Assembly: GCA_035498715.1 (NCBI GenBank)
Contig: DATJZV010000028.1
Span: 1-12,921 of the forward strand
Reading direction: 5' to 3'
Length of the DNA stretch: 12,921 nucleotides
Origin: DASPSR01 sp035498715
GTDB lineage: Bacteria > Nitrospirota > UBA9217
The position numbers and the translations under genes are program-made. The notes beneath the pieces were generated by a model. That model saw only the letters and a list, made by a program, of their open reading frames with translations. It did not search any database and had not been told where the DNA came from. Shown one piece after another: positions 6,014 to 12,921 of this stretch (position 1 is its first letter; each line of letters begins with the position of its first letter).

Positions 6014-6691
6014 ATGAAAGAGGGTCCGCTGCTTTTACATGTACCAAACGTGCCCGAGCATGTCACCTACACATGGCTTGCCATGGCAATCCTTATCGGT
6101 CTTTCGCTAGCCGCGCGTTTTTCGCTAAAAAAGACGGCACCGACCGGCCTCCAGAACTTTTTTGAAGTCATCGTCGGAGGCCTCGAAAATTTTGTCGAAG
6201 AAATTATGGGCCCTGAAGGGAAACATTATTTTACGCTCATCGCCGGTCTTTTCCTTTTCATCCTTGTCTGCAATCTTCTCGGCCTAATCCCGGGGTTTGA
6301 CTCGCCCACGGCGAACTTAAACACGACCCTCGCCTTGGCTCTCTGCTCATTCACGGCGACACACTACATTGGCGTACGACGACACGGTATTGGCTATATC
6401 AAGCACTTCTTCGGTCCGATGTGGGCGCTTGCCCCAATTATGTTCGTCATCGAGGTCATCAGCCACCTGGCCAGGGTGATGTCCCTTTCATTCCGTCTCT
6501 TCGGCAACATGGTTGCGAAGCACAAACTCTTGCTCGTGCTCGCCCTGCTCGCACCTTACATCGCACCAGTTCCCATTCTCGGACTGGGCTTACTCGTCGC
6601 CTTCGTACAGGCGGGCGTGTTCACGCTCCTGACCATGCTGTATCTTTCTGGCTCTATTGAGGAAGCGCACATAGGAGGCGAGCACCACTAA
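6014..6691 (+). CDS. atpB: F0F1 ATP synthase subunit a
   Basis: Membrane subunit forming the two proton half-channels of F0 beside the c-ring. The 225-residue product has five to six membrane helices, the essential Arg161 in SFRLFGNM, and a conserved C-terminal helix with VQAGVFTLLTMLYL. At the position of E. coli Glu219 it has His170, common in many bacteria. The partner position seven residues before the conserved Gln (E. coli His245, often Glu) is Gly192, so the usual polar pair seems absent. The N-terminus (LLHVPNVPEHVTYTW) is short and the tail is His-rich (EEAHIGGEHH). AAGGAG lies seven bases before the ATG. Only atpE follows; atpI and the F1 genes must lie elsewhere, as in several Nitrospirota and Desulfobacterota. 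Confidence 0.97.
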   Translation: MKEGPLLLHVPNVPEHVTYTWLAMAILIGLSLAARFSLKKTAPTGLQNFFEVIVGGLENFVEEIMGPEGKHYFTLIAGLFLFILVCNLLGLIPGFDSPTANLNTTLALALCSFTATHYIGVRRHGIGYIKHFFGPMWALAPIMFVIEVISHLARVMSLSFRLFGNMVAKHKLLLVLALLAPYIAPVPILGLGLLVAFVQAGVFTLLTMLYLSGSIEEAHIGGEHH

Positions 6692-6700
6692 GCATTAGAC

Positions 6701-6742
6701 CCCGGGGGACGGAGTTCCTTCCTGATGGAAGGAGTACCCGGG
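6701..6742 (+). other. Strong intercistronic hairpin between atpB and atpE
   Basis: A perfect seven-pair stem TCCTTCC (6716-6722), TGAT loop, GGAAGGA (6727-6733), enclosed by an outer CCCGGG (6701-6706)/CCCGGG (6737-6742) stem. No U-run follows, so it is not a terminator. It lies 62 bp before the atpE start. Subunit c is needed in many copies per complex, and intercistronic structure that stabilises or separately boosts atpE expression is known in E. coli; the same use here is inference. Confidence 0.6.
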
Positions 6743-6803
6743 AGGTAGTAACCCGGCACTATTCCGGTCAGACTTTCACACTTTAAGAAAGGAGGCGGAC
6801 ATA

Positions 6804-7145
6804 ATGAAAAAGTTTTCTATCGTAGTGTTAATGGTCTTCGGCCTGATGATCATTGCATCCGCGGCTTTTGCGGCAGAGGCAGCAGCCCCTGAGGCAGGGA
6901 AATTTGCGTTCTTCGGTACTGTTGCCGCGGCTTCGGCAATGGGAATCGGGATCGCAGCCCTCGGCACCGGCATCGGCATGGGCCTGGGCATCGGCCGGGC
7001 TGTGGAAGGTATCGCCCGCAACCCCGAAGCATCGGGTAAGATCATGACCACCATGATCGTGGGCCTGGCTCTAATCGAGTCACTCGCGATCTACACGCTG
7101 GTTGTGGTGCTCATCCTTCTCTATGCAAAGCCATTCGGAATCTAA
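6804..7145 (+). CDS. atpE: F0F1 ATP synthase subunit c with N-terminal signal-like leader
   Basis: Rotor-ring proteolipid. The 113-residue product is longer than the usual 75-90 because of an N-terminal signal-peptide-like segment (1-23, ending SAAFA). The mature part is a helical hairpin: helix 1 with a GxGxGxGxGxG ladder (54-64), the polar loop RAVEGIARNPEA (65-76), and helix 2 with the ion-binding Glu92 in ALIESLAIYTLV. Compared with Na+-binding c-rings, the helix 1 Gln is Met59 and the residue after Glu-Ser is Leu, so several Na+ ligands are missing and proton coupling is more likely, although Ser93 and Tyr97 remain. The AAAGGAGG ribosome binding site is very strong, fitting the high demand for this subunit. 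Confidence 0.97.
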   Translation: MKKFSIVVLMVFGLMIIASAAFAAEAAAPEAGKFAFFGTVAAASAMGIGIAALGTGIGMGLGIGRAVEGIARNPEASGKIMTTMIVGLALIESLAIYTLVVVLILLYAKPFGI

Positions 7146-7173
7146 TCAACGCCGGGAATTTGACAAGTATATC

Positions 7174-7214
7174 AAAAAAAACGAGGGGCGATTTTACGGC
7201 CCCTCGTTTTTTTT
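7174..7214. terminator. Bidirectional intrinsic terminator
   Basis: A perfect stem: eight A, then CGAGGGGC (7182-7189), a nine-base loop, GCCCCTCG (7199-7206), then eight T (7207-7214). The symmetry gives a U-run on either strand. It ends the atpB-atpE unit from the left and the convergent hexapeptide-repeat gene, whose stop is at 7300, from the right. Confidence 0.92.
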
Positions 7215-7299
7215 GCTGTATATCAACCCGCTGCAAAGCATATGCATATTTCTGATTATCTAATCGAAAGAATCGGCGCTGATCACCGTCATGCAGCGA

Positions 7300-7746
7300 T
7301 CATGCAACTTTTTTTTCAGCGCTGGTACTGCCCAGGACCTTGGCTTCTCCGCAGACCCTGGCATTCCCAAGAACCTTGGCAGTTCCGCCGACTTCGGCCT
7401 TTTCAAATACTTCGGCATAACCGCTGACAACCGCATCGCCATACACGCCGGCAAAACCATAGACCTTGGCATCTCCTTGGACCTTGGAATTGCCGAAAAC
7501 CTTCGCGTTTCCGAATACTTCAGCCCTTCCCGAGACTTCGGCCTTATCGAAGATCCAAGCATTCCCGAAGACGATTGCCTCGCCACTCAGCTTGCAATGG
7601 CCGCAGATCTTGGCAAAGGGGCCAACGTAAACGCTGTCGGCTACTTGTGCCGTCTCGGCCACCATGCCTCCACCATTCGGATGATGATGGTATTTCACAC
7701 CATCGATTTCTACGACAGGCTCCGTTGATAAAACTCTGATATCCAT
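7300..7746 (-). CDS. Hexapeptide-repeat (left-handed beta-helix-like) protein
   Basis: A 148-residue protein of unknown function. After about 45 residues (with the HHHPNGGG stretch) it is almost wholly built of six-residue repeats of the form A-x-[VI]-x-G-x: for instance AEVSGR, AEVFGN, AKVFGN, SKVQGD, AKVYGF, AGVYGD. Some sixteen copies run without interruption from about 45 to 140. This period is that of left-handed beta-helices, but there is no appended catalytic domain and no acyltransferase active-site His is evident. No signal peptide or membrane helix, so cytoplasmic. The ATG has AGGAGG seven bases upstream and a good leftward promoter at 7903-7875. The open frame on the other strand is a by-product of the repeat. 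Structural or scaffolding roles are possible but unproven. Confidence 0.85.
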   Translation of the reverse strand: MDIRVLSTEPVVEIDGVKYHHHPNGGGMVAETAQVADSVYVGPFAKICGHCKLSGEAIVFGNAWIFDKAEVSGRAEVFGNAKVFGNSKVQGDAKVYGFAGVYGDAVVSGYAEVFEKAEVGGTAKVLGNARVCGEAKVLGSTSAEKKVA

Positions 7747-7800
7747 ATCAATACCTCCTGAAAATTTTTTTCAAATTCAAAGCGTTCCGTTATCATTCAG

Positions 7801-7823
7801 TACGGGACAGTCCCTCTCCCGTA
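7801..7823. repeat. REP-like palindrome in the leader of the hexapeptide-repeat gene
   Basis: TACGGG (7801-7806) pairs with CCCGTA (7818-7823) across 11 bases, and the inner GGGAC-A-GTCCC (7804-7814) is itself palindromic. It lies in the presumed 5' leader of the leftward gene. GGGACAGTCCC cores of this kind resemble REP elements linked to RAYT (REP-associated tyrosine transposase) families; only one copy is in the window, so it could also be a leader hairpin. Confidence 0.4.
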
Positions 7824-7874
7824 TCAATCGGGGCCATGCCTAGGAATCTAAAATTACAACTTTATACTGCTTCA

Positions 7875-7903
7875 ATCATAGCGGACAGATTTTACTTTGT
7901 CAA
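7875..7903 (-). promoter_or_regulatory. Leftward sigma-70 promoter of the hexapeptide-repeat gene
   Basis: On the minus strand: TTGACA (7903-7898), a 17-base spacer and TATGAT (7880-7875), one mismatch in the -10 box. It predicts a start near 7868 and a leader of about 120 nt. Inverted arms GGACAG (7883-7888) and CTGTCC (7907-7912) bracket the -35 box, a plausible operator; the GGACAG word recurs in the downstream palindrome at 7805-7810. Confidence 0.65.
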
Positions 7904-8014
7904 ATGCTGTCCTGCTTGTATAAAATCAAATACATGGTTTAAACTGCTTTGTGATACATGGCAAAGCATGTTGAATAAATAATACTTACAAAAGGTTATG
8001 CTCGTTCTTTTTGA

Positions 8015-8045
8015 CAGACTAAATCACATGTCTGACCACGCAGAC
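8015..8045. repeat. Alternating CAGAC/GTCTG/CAGAC dyads upstream of gltX
   Basis: CAGAC (8015-8019), GTCTG (8030-8034) and CAGAC (8041-8045): the middle copy can pair with either neighbour. The set ends about 12 bp before the probable gltX -35 region, where a regulator binding site could be expected. Short arms, so modest confidence. Confidence 0.3.
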
Positions 8046-8056
8046 CATGAATTTTC

Positions 8057-8085
8057 TTTTTATTAAGCCAATATTTTGATATAAT
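8057..8085 (+). promoter_or_regulatory. Extended -10 promoter of gltX
   Basis: A perfect TATAAT (8080-8085) preceded by TGA (8077-8079), giving the TGN extended -10 element. The -35 region 17 bases upstream is poor (TTTTTA, 8057-8062), normal for extended -10 promoters. Start near 8092, leader about 35 nt with AAGGAG at 8110-8115. Confidence 0.65.
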
Positions 8086-8126
8086 AACGCCGCGATATTA
8101 ACTATAGCGAAGGAGTTTGCCGCACC

Positions 8127-9545
8127 ATGAGTACTCTGGATAATGTTCGAGTCCGTTTTGCCCCCAGTCCCACTGGCGCCCTGCATATCGGAGGCATACG
8201 GACGGCTCTCTTCAACTGGCTGTTCGCCCGTCACCATGGAGGCAAGTTCATCCTCAGAATTGAGGATACAGACCAGACCCGCTCAACCGACGAATCCATC
8301 CAGATCATACTCGATGGCATGATATGGCTAGGACTCGATTGGGATGAGGGCCCATTTCGACAAACGGAGCGGATGGCCATTTACCGCGAACACGTTGACC
8401 GTCTCCTCAAGCAGGGCAAAGCATACTACTGTTACTGCACGCCTGATGAGCTTGAGGCGCGCAGAAAAGAGGCGCTCGCATCCGGCCGGCCACCGAAGTA
8501 CGACAGGAAATGCCGGACGTTGAAGACGCCGGTCGCGGGAAGAATGCCCGCGGTACGATTCCTTTCGTCCGACGAGGGCCAGACCATCGTGCGTGACTTA
8601 ATCCGCGGGGCTGTGACCTTCGAGAACCAGCAGCTCGACGATCTGATCATCCAGCGCTCTGACGGGCTCCCTACCTATAACTTTGCGGTGGTCGTGGACG
8701 ATGTCACCATGAACATCACGCACGTAATCCGTGGCGACGACCATCTGAACAACACGCCGCGACAGATCCAGCTCTACCAGGCGCTCGGGTACGAACCGCC
8801 GGAGTTCGCGCACCTGCCCATGATCCTCGGACCGGACAAGACGAAACTCTCAAAGCGCCACGGCGCTACCGCCGTCACAGAATACAAAGACCTGGGGTAC
8901 CTGCCTGAGGCGCTTGTGAATTACCTCGCCCGTCTCGGATGGTCTTCCGGGGATCAGGAGATTTTTTCACGCCAGGAACTTATTGAAAAATTTTCACTCG
9001 AGAACGTTGGAAAGGCCGCAGCCGTGTTCAATGCCGAGAAACTACTCTGGCTCAACCATCACTACATCCAGCAGGCGGAACCTACAAGGCTTGCGGGGTT
9101 GGTCATCGATCTTTTAAAAAAAGATGGCACAGTCGCTACGGGCAAGGAGCCGGACATCGAGTGGCTCAAGAAGCTCGTGAAAATACTCGCCGAGCGGAGC
9201 CACACGCTCGTCGAGATGAAGACCGCTGCCATTCCGTTTATCGTTGACGAAATAACGATGGATGAGAAGGCCATGGTAAAGCACTTAACACCTGACGTAG
9301 CACCTATCCTCTCTGAGCTGGCAAAAAGGCTAAAAACTGTCGATCCTTTTACACACATCGAGATTGAGAAGGTATTTAATGCCCTGATTACCGAAACGGG
9401 ATTAAAACTCGGCAAACTTGCCCAACCCGTGCGCGTGGCCTTGACGGGCGGCACGGTGAGCCCCGGCATCTTTGAGGTTCTCGAAGTCATGGGAATGGAA
9501 AAGACCATCAAAAGGATTGAGGGTGCTATCGGCAAAATCGTTTGA
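8127..9545 (+). CDS. gltX: Glutamyl-tRNA synthetase
   Basis: Class I aminoacyl-tRNA synthetase charging tRNA-Glu with glutamate. The 472-residue product has the ATP-binding HIGH-type motif PSPTGALHIGG (13-23) and the KMSKS-type loop KLSKR (240-244), the RIEDTD motif near 44-49, and a zinc-finger-like insertion with Cys102, Cys104, Tyr125 and Cys129. The helical anticodon-binding domain fills the C-terminal third. Length is normal for a bacterial GluRS. AAGGAG lies 11 bases before the ATG, slightly far but in front of the only fitting start. Whether it also charges tRNA-Gln cannot be told from this sequence. It stands alone with its own promoter. Confidence 0.97.
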   Translation: MSTLDNVRVRFAPSPTGALHIGGIRTALFNWLFARHHGGKFILRIEDTDQTRSTDESIQIILDGMIWLGLDWDEGPFRQTERMAIYREHVDRLLKQGKAYYCYCTPDELEARRKEALASGRPPKYDRKCRTLKTPVAGRMPAVRFLSSDEGQTIVRDLIRGAVTFENQQLDDLIIQRSDGLPTYNFAVVVDDVTMNITHVIRGDDHLNNTPRQIQLYQALGYEPPEFAHLPMILGPDKTKLSKRHGATAVTEYKDLGYLPEALVNYLARLGWSSGDQEIFSRQELIEKFSLENVGKAAAVFNAEKLLWLNHHYIQQAEPTRLAGLVIDLLKKDGTVATGKEPDIEWLKKLVKILAERSHTLVEMKTAAIPFIVDEITMDEKAMVKHLTPDVAPILSELAKRLKTVDPFTHIEIEKVFNALITETGLKLGKLAQPVRVALTGGTVSPGIFEVLEVMGMEKTIKRIEGAIGKIV

Positions 9546-9628
9546 CATATTGAACGTTACGATGAATCCACATCTTTATCGAAACGCTCCATCCCAGCAA
9601 TAGCATCGATCGCCGTGGAAAAATCCGC

Positions 9629-12628
9629 ATGAACCGTAAAGACCTGCGTCTGTTCTTCATAATATTTACCGCATCAGGCTTTGCTGGCCTTATCTATGAA
9701 TCCATTTGGACCCACTATTTAAAGCTGTTCTTGGGTCACGCCGCCTATGCTCAAGCTCTTGTCCTTGCCGTGTTCATGGGAGGCATGGCAATAGGATCCC
9801 TGCTCTGTTCAAAATATTCTGAGCATCTCGGTAATTTGTTGCTTGCATATGCCGCTACTGAAGTGATCATCGGAATCTGCTCAGTTTTTTTCCATCCTCT
9901 TTACGTCCACTTTATCGATTTTACGTATACAACGATTATGCCGGGATTAGGTTCCCCTTTAGCGGTTGCAATTTTTAAATGGACCGCAGCGAGCCTATTG
10001 ATACTACCCCAGTCGATCCTGCTCGGCATGACATTCCCGCTCATGACGGCCGGCCTAATTCGGAAAATTCCGCAGGCTCCCGGTTCCATCGTGGCGATGC
10101 TTTATTTTACCAACAGCATCGGCGCAGCAATCGGTGTCTTAGCGGCAGGGTTTCTCTTCGTTGGATGGGTTGGTCTATCGGGAACGCTGGTCATTGCAGG
10201 CTTCATAAACATCACTGTGGCAGCAGTCGTTTTGTTTGAAGATAAGAAAAGCCGAACCTATCAACCCGGAATCCCTCCTGCCATAGGAAGCGCTCTCTCG
10301 AGCGCCACGCCTTCTGTAATTTATACCATTTTTCTACTGATCGCTCTGCTAACGGGGCTCTCCTCGTTTATTTATGAAATCGGCTGGATCAGAATGCTCA
10401 GCCTCGTGCTGGGCTCTTCTACCCATGCCTTTGAGCTCATGCTGAGCGCATTCATCACGGGCATCGCCTTTGGCGGATTATGGATTAAACGGCGTATCGA
10501 TTCCCTCGATGACCCACGACGCTTTCTTGCACTTGTGCAGGTTGCGATGGGCATACTGGCGCTCGCGACCCTTCCTGTTTACGGCGGCACCTTCAACGTA
10601 ATGGCATGGCTGATGAGAAACCTGCCAAAATCAGACTTGGGGTATATGCTCTTCAATATCTCGAGCCACGCAATCGCGATTGTCATTATGCTGCCTGCCG
10701 CTTTCTGCGCAGGCATGACCCTCCCCCTCATTACTACGGCACTCCTTCGCAACGGATCAGGTGAACGAAGCATCGGCTCGGTCTATGGATTCAACACGAT
10801 CGGATCCATTCTGGGAGTCTTTATCGCAATCCACCTGGCAATGCCTCTGCTTGGCCTCAAAGGCATGATCATCCTTGGAGCCGGTGTCGATATTGCGCTT
10901 GGACTCGGGCTGGCATGGTGGACGTTCCCCTCCTGGCGTATCCCCGCAGCGTATACGACCACGGGTATCATTGCTCTGCTGCTCACGATGTTCTTGGTGA
11001 AGCTCGATCCCAGCAAAATGGCTTCAGGTGTATATCAATTTGGATTATTGCCGGAACAGACAAAAGAGGAGACCCTCTTCCACCGTGATGGAAAGACAGC
11101 CACAGTATCAATAACCAAAGACTCGAAAAACGTTGCGATCAAAACCAATGGGAAACCGGATGCAGGCATTCAAGTTACCGGCAGCGGCCATTCTAAAGAT
11201 GAAGAGACCATGGTGATGCTGGGCGCTATTGGTATAGTCCTCCGGCCCGAGGCCAGAGTGGCAGCCATTATTGGATGGGGCTCAGGGCTAACCACCCACA
11301 CTCTGTTAACAGTTCCATGCATCGACAGCGTTGATACCATAGAGATCGAACCGGAAATGATTAAGGCCGCCACTCTCTTCGGTTCACGCGTGCGTCGGGC
11401 GTATGAGGACCCTCGCAGTCACATGCGGATTGAAGACGCGAAGTCCTACTTCTCATTTTATAATAAAAAATATGATCTTATCATCTCTGAACCTTCCAAT
11501 CCCTGGGTGAGCGGCGTAGCTAGCCTTTTTACAAAAGAATTTTACTCCCACGTACGTGGTTACTTAAACAAAGATGGCCTTTTCATTCAGTGGCTCCACC
11601 TTTATGACATCGATATGCAACTCGTTGCTTCAATCATGAAGGCGCTTTCGCCGTATTTTTCCGATTACGTGATTTATGCTTCAAATTCTACCGACATGAT
11701 TATTGCTGCGTGTCCCGTGGGGAATATACAAGGGCCAAATACTTCATTCCTGACCATGAAAGACCTCATGGCTGAACTGCATAAAGTTGATATCATGGGC
11801 CTCCCGGATATTAATGTTCGGATGATAGGGAACAAGGCGATGCTCTCCCCTTTTTTCGAAAGTTTCAGCATCGAGGCCAATTCGGATTACGAGCCCATTG
11901 TAGATCTTAACGCTGTAAAAAATCGTTTTTTCGGGTCAATGGCCCATGATCCGTTCCACAATATCCAGTTTGATCGGCTCCCGCTTTTAGAAATGCTCGC
12001 AAATCACCATGCAAATCTCAGCGCAGCTAATGTGACGTATTCAACCTATCCAAAATCACTGAGGATTCATTTTGCAAACATGCTTTATCAGTACTTTGTG
12101 AAGGATCAGTTGCAATGGAACCATCCAGAAGCCCCGCTTCGCGACGAGAGCCGGATGACTATAATCCACGCCAAACAGGTGCTCACAAGGGAGTGCTCGA
12201 AAGATATCATGAAAGCGGAATGGTGGGGTGCAATGCTTCACATCATCGCCGATTTCGTCCCTTACTGGTCGCCGGAACAGCTCTCGGTGCTTCTGCATAC
12301 CATCGAAATTTCGTCCTGCGCAAAGCACTTTTCTGTTTCTCAACGTGACTTCATCGCACTGATCACGGCGGTTGGGAAAAAAGACGCCGCAGGCATGGCC
12401 CAATATTCGCAAAGACTACTGGAACAGATGGAGCAAAATGCAGTAGATGCCGATCTCCTAGAATATACACTATCTGCAGGCATATTAGGATATCTGTCGG
12501 TAGGTAACATGCAAGGAGCCGTTTTTTTATGGGAAAAATACGGGCCTCTATTGCCTGCTATATATTCAAAATCGCTGACGACTCGACTCCTGGTGACACG
12601 ATTCTCCTCTGGCTCGCAGAGGAATTGA
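9629..12628 (+). CDS. Fused multi-helix membrane protein with spermidine-synthase-like domain
   Basis: A 999-residue protein of the 'fused MFS/spermidine synthase' kind. Residues 1-460 hold about 13 membrane helices that form two homologous halves: FAGLIYESIWTHYLKLFLG (18-36) matches LSSFIYEIGWIRMLSLVLG (244-262), GMTFPLMT (133-140) matches GMTLPLIT (362-369), and the IG-rich helices near 160 and 390 also correspond. Residues 480-710 form a SpeE-like Rossmann domain: an N-terminal beta part (HRDGKTATVSI), GWGSG (549-553), the acidic EIEPEM (572-577) and IISEPSNPWVSG (618-629). The catalytic Asp region of true spermidine synthases is S-E-P-S here, so polyamine synthesis is doubtful. Residues from about 780 on are helical and unassigned. 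Weak ribosome binding site; 83 bp after gltX. Substrate unknown. Confidence 0.85.
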   Translation: MNRKDLRLFFIIFTASGFAGLIYESIWTHYLKLFLGHAAYAQALVLAVFMGGMAIGSLLCSKYSEHLGNLLLAYAATEVIIGICSVFFHPLYVHFIDFTYTTIMPGLGSPLAVAIFKWTAASLLILPQSILLGMTFPLMTAGLIRKIPQAPGSIVAMLYFTNSIGAAIGVLAAGFLFVGWVGLSGTLVIAGFINITVAAVVLFEDKKSRTYQPGIPPAIGSALSSATPSVIYTIFLLIALLTGLSSFIYEIGWIRMLSLVLGSSTHAFELMLSAFITGIAFGGLWIKRRIDSLDDPRRFLALVQVAMGILALATLPVYGGTFNVMAWLMRNLPKSDLGYMLFNISSHAIAIVIMLPAAFCAGMTLPLITTALLRNGSGERSIGSVYGFNTIGSILGVFIAIHLAMPLLGLKGMIILGAGVDIALGLGLAWWTFPSWRIPAAYTTTGIIALLLTMFLVKLDPSKMASGVYQFGLLPEQTKEETLFHRDGKTATVSITKDSKNVAIKTNGKPDAGIQVTGSGHSKDEETMVMLGAIGIVLRPEARVAAIIGWGSGLTTHTLLTVPCIDSVDTIEIEPEMIKAATLFGSRVRRAYEDPRSHMRIEDAKSYFSFYNKKYDLIISEPSNPWVSGVASLFTKEFYSHVRGYLNKDGLFIQWLHLYDIDMQLVASIMKALSPYFSDYVIYASNSTDMIIAACPVGNIQGPNTSFLTMKDLMAELHKVDIMGLPDINVRMIGNKAMLSPFFESFSIEANSDYEPIVDLNAVKNRFFGSMAHDPFHNIQFDRLPLLEMLANHHANLSAANVTYSTYPKSLRIHFANMLYQYFVKDQLQWNHPEAPLRDESRMTIIHAKQVLTRECSKDIMKAEWWGAMLHIIADFVPYWSPEQLSVLLHTIEISSCAKHFSVSQRDFIALITAVGKKDAAGMAQYSQRLLEQMEQNAVDADLLEYTLSAGILGYLSVGNMQGAVFLWEKYGPLLPAIYSKSLTTRLLVTRFSSGSQRN

Positions 12629-12663
12629 TCGGATTTTCACTATCTTCTTTAATAGTCGATGTC

Positions 12664-12714
12664 GGTCAGAGGAAGCAGAACGAAACTGACCCACCCCATA
12701 GCTGAAGCTAGGGG
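12664..12714. repeat. Two adjacent hairpins between convergent genes
   Basis: GGTCAG (12664-12669) pairs with CTGACC (12686-12691). Directly after it, CCCC-a-TAGC (12694-12702), loop TGAA, GCTA-GGGG (12707-12714) forms an eight-pair stem with one bulged A. The stop codon of the leftward gene lies inside the second hairpin. No U-run follows on either strand. The bulged, GC-rich form recalls subterminal hairpins of IS200/IS605-type elements, but no transposase is visible. It may instead be a transcript-end structure for the convergent genes. Confidence 0.4.
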
Positions 12715-12921
12715 GTTCTGACGGCAATAGAAACACCGGCAGCGTGCGCTGCCTTGACGGCCTCTTTTGCGATAGAAGCTATATCGCGAACCTCGGCCGC
12801 CATTGATCCGTCTTTAACGAGCGAGCGGCTCTGTCTCTGGTTCAAGCCAAAGCTGGCCGGAGTAGACAGGCCATTCGCCGCTTGATGCTGCAACCCCGAC
12901 ATCGCCCGTTCCAGGAGCAGG
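12708..12921 (-). CDS. C-terminal end of an unidentified leftward gene (runs off window edge)
   Basis: Seventy codons of open frame enter from the right edge and end at a TAG (12710-12708). The visible part is Ala/Ser-rich and mostly helical in character (AEVRDIASIAKEAVKAAHAAG near the end), after a Gly/Ser/Gln-rich stretch. An ATG at 12902-12900 has no Shine-Dalgarno before it and the frame stays open to the edge, so the true start is outside. I do not recognise the family. The opposite-strand frames are shorter or interrupted. The stop falls in a hairpin, so the last codons may come from an inserted palindrome. Confidence 0.4.
   Translation of the reverse strand, partial: LLLERAMSGLQHQAANGLSTPASFGLNQRQSRSLVKDGSMAAEVRDIASIAKEAVKAAHAAGVSIAVRTP

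Noticed and set aside
7291..7728. Plus-strand open frame (145 codons) opposite the hexapeptide-repeat gene
   Set aside because: It arises from the six-residue periodicity of the opposite gene. The minus frame has the AGGAGG site, a promoter and an interpretable repeat; the plus frame has none of these.
7300..7746. Periodic DNA as a possible CRISPR or tandem-repeat array
   Set aside because: The repeat is an 18-base protein-coding period with degenerate sequence, with no identical repeats and no spacers.
8011..8039. TTGACA at 8011 as a gltX promoter -35 box
   Set aside because: No -10-like sequence at 16-18 bases downstream; the region there is GACCAC.

Overview
The window reads as chromosomal DNA of a Gram-negative bacterium with moderate GC content, most like the Nitrospirota or Desulfobacterota (old deltaproteobacterial) lineages. 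The grounds are the split F0 ATP synthase locus (atpB-atpE with no other atp genes beside them), lipoprotein and Sec signals, a near-consensus sigma-54 promoter, and a PA2779/PA2778-type gene set. The taxonomic placement is inference; no rRNA is present.

Layout. Positions 1-60 hold the first codons of a leftward gene driven by a sigma-54-type promoter (101-116). From about 343 a rightward transcription unit starts with a strong promoter and a structured leader, then encodes the translation and nucleotide genes rpsB, tsf, pyrH and frr (503-3650). With no visible terminator, four co-directional envelope genes follow within 39 bp (3693-5802): two tandem paralogous PA2779-family membrane proteins, a C39-like cysteine peptidase lipoprotein, and a TPR lipoprotein. 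The last three junctions are short or overlapping (30 bp, then ATGA and GTGA overlaps). A new promoter (5945-5973) then serves atpB and atpE, which are separated by a strong intercistronic hairpin and followed by a bidirectional terminator (7174-7214).

A leftward gene (7746-7300) encodes an almost pure hexapeptide-repeat beta-helix protein. It converges on the ATP synthase unit and diverges from gltX, and the 380 bp between it and gltX is rich in dyads and promoter signals. gltX (8127-9545) is followed by a 999-residue membrane protein with a spermidine-synthase-like domain (9629-12628). The window closes with two back-to-back hairpins and the C-terminal end of an unrecognised leftward gene.

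The best candidate for a poorly described system is the 3693-5802 cassette. The two PA2779 proteins carry a segment resembling the double-glycine leaders processed by C39 peptidases (LSDEQIHQLA...LQAGG) just before their C-terminal membrane anchor, and a C39-like lipoprotein with an intact Cys/His/Asp set is encoded directly downstream. This suggests, as inference only, that the peptidase releases or processes the PA2779 proteins in the periplasm, with the TPR lipoprotein as a scaffold.
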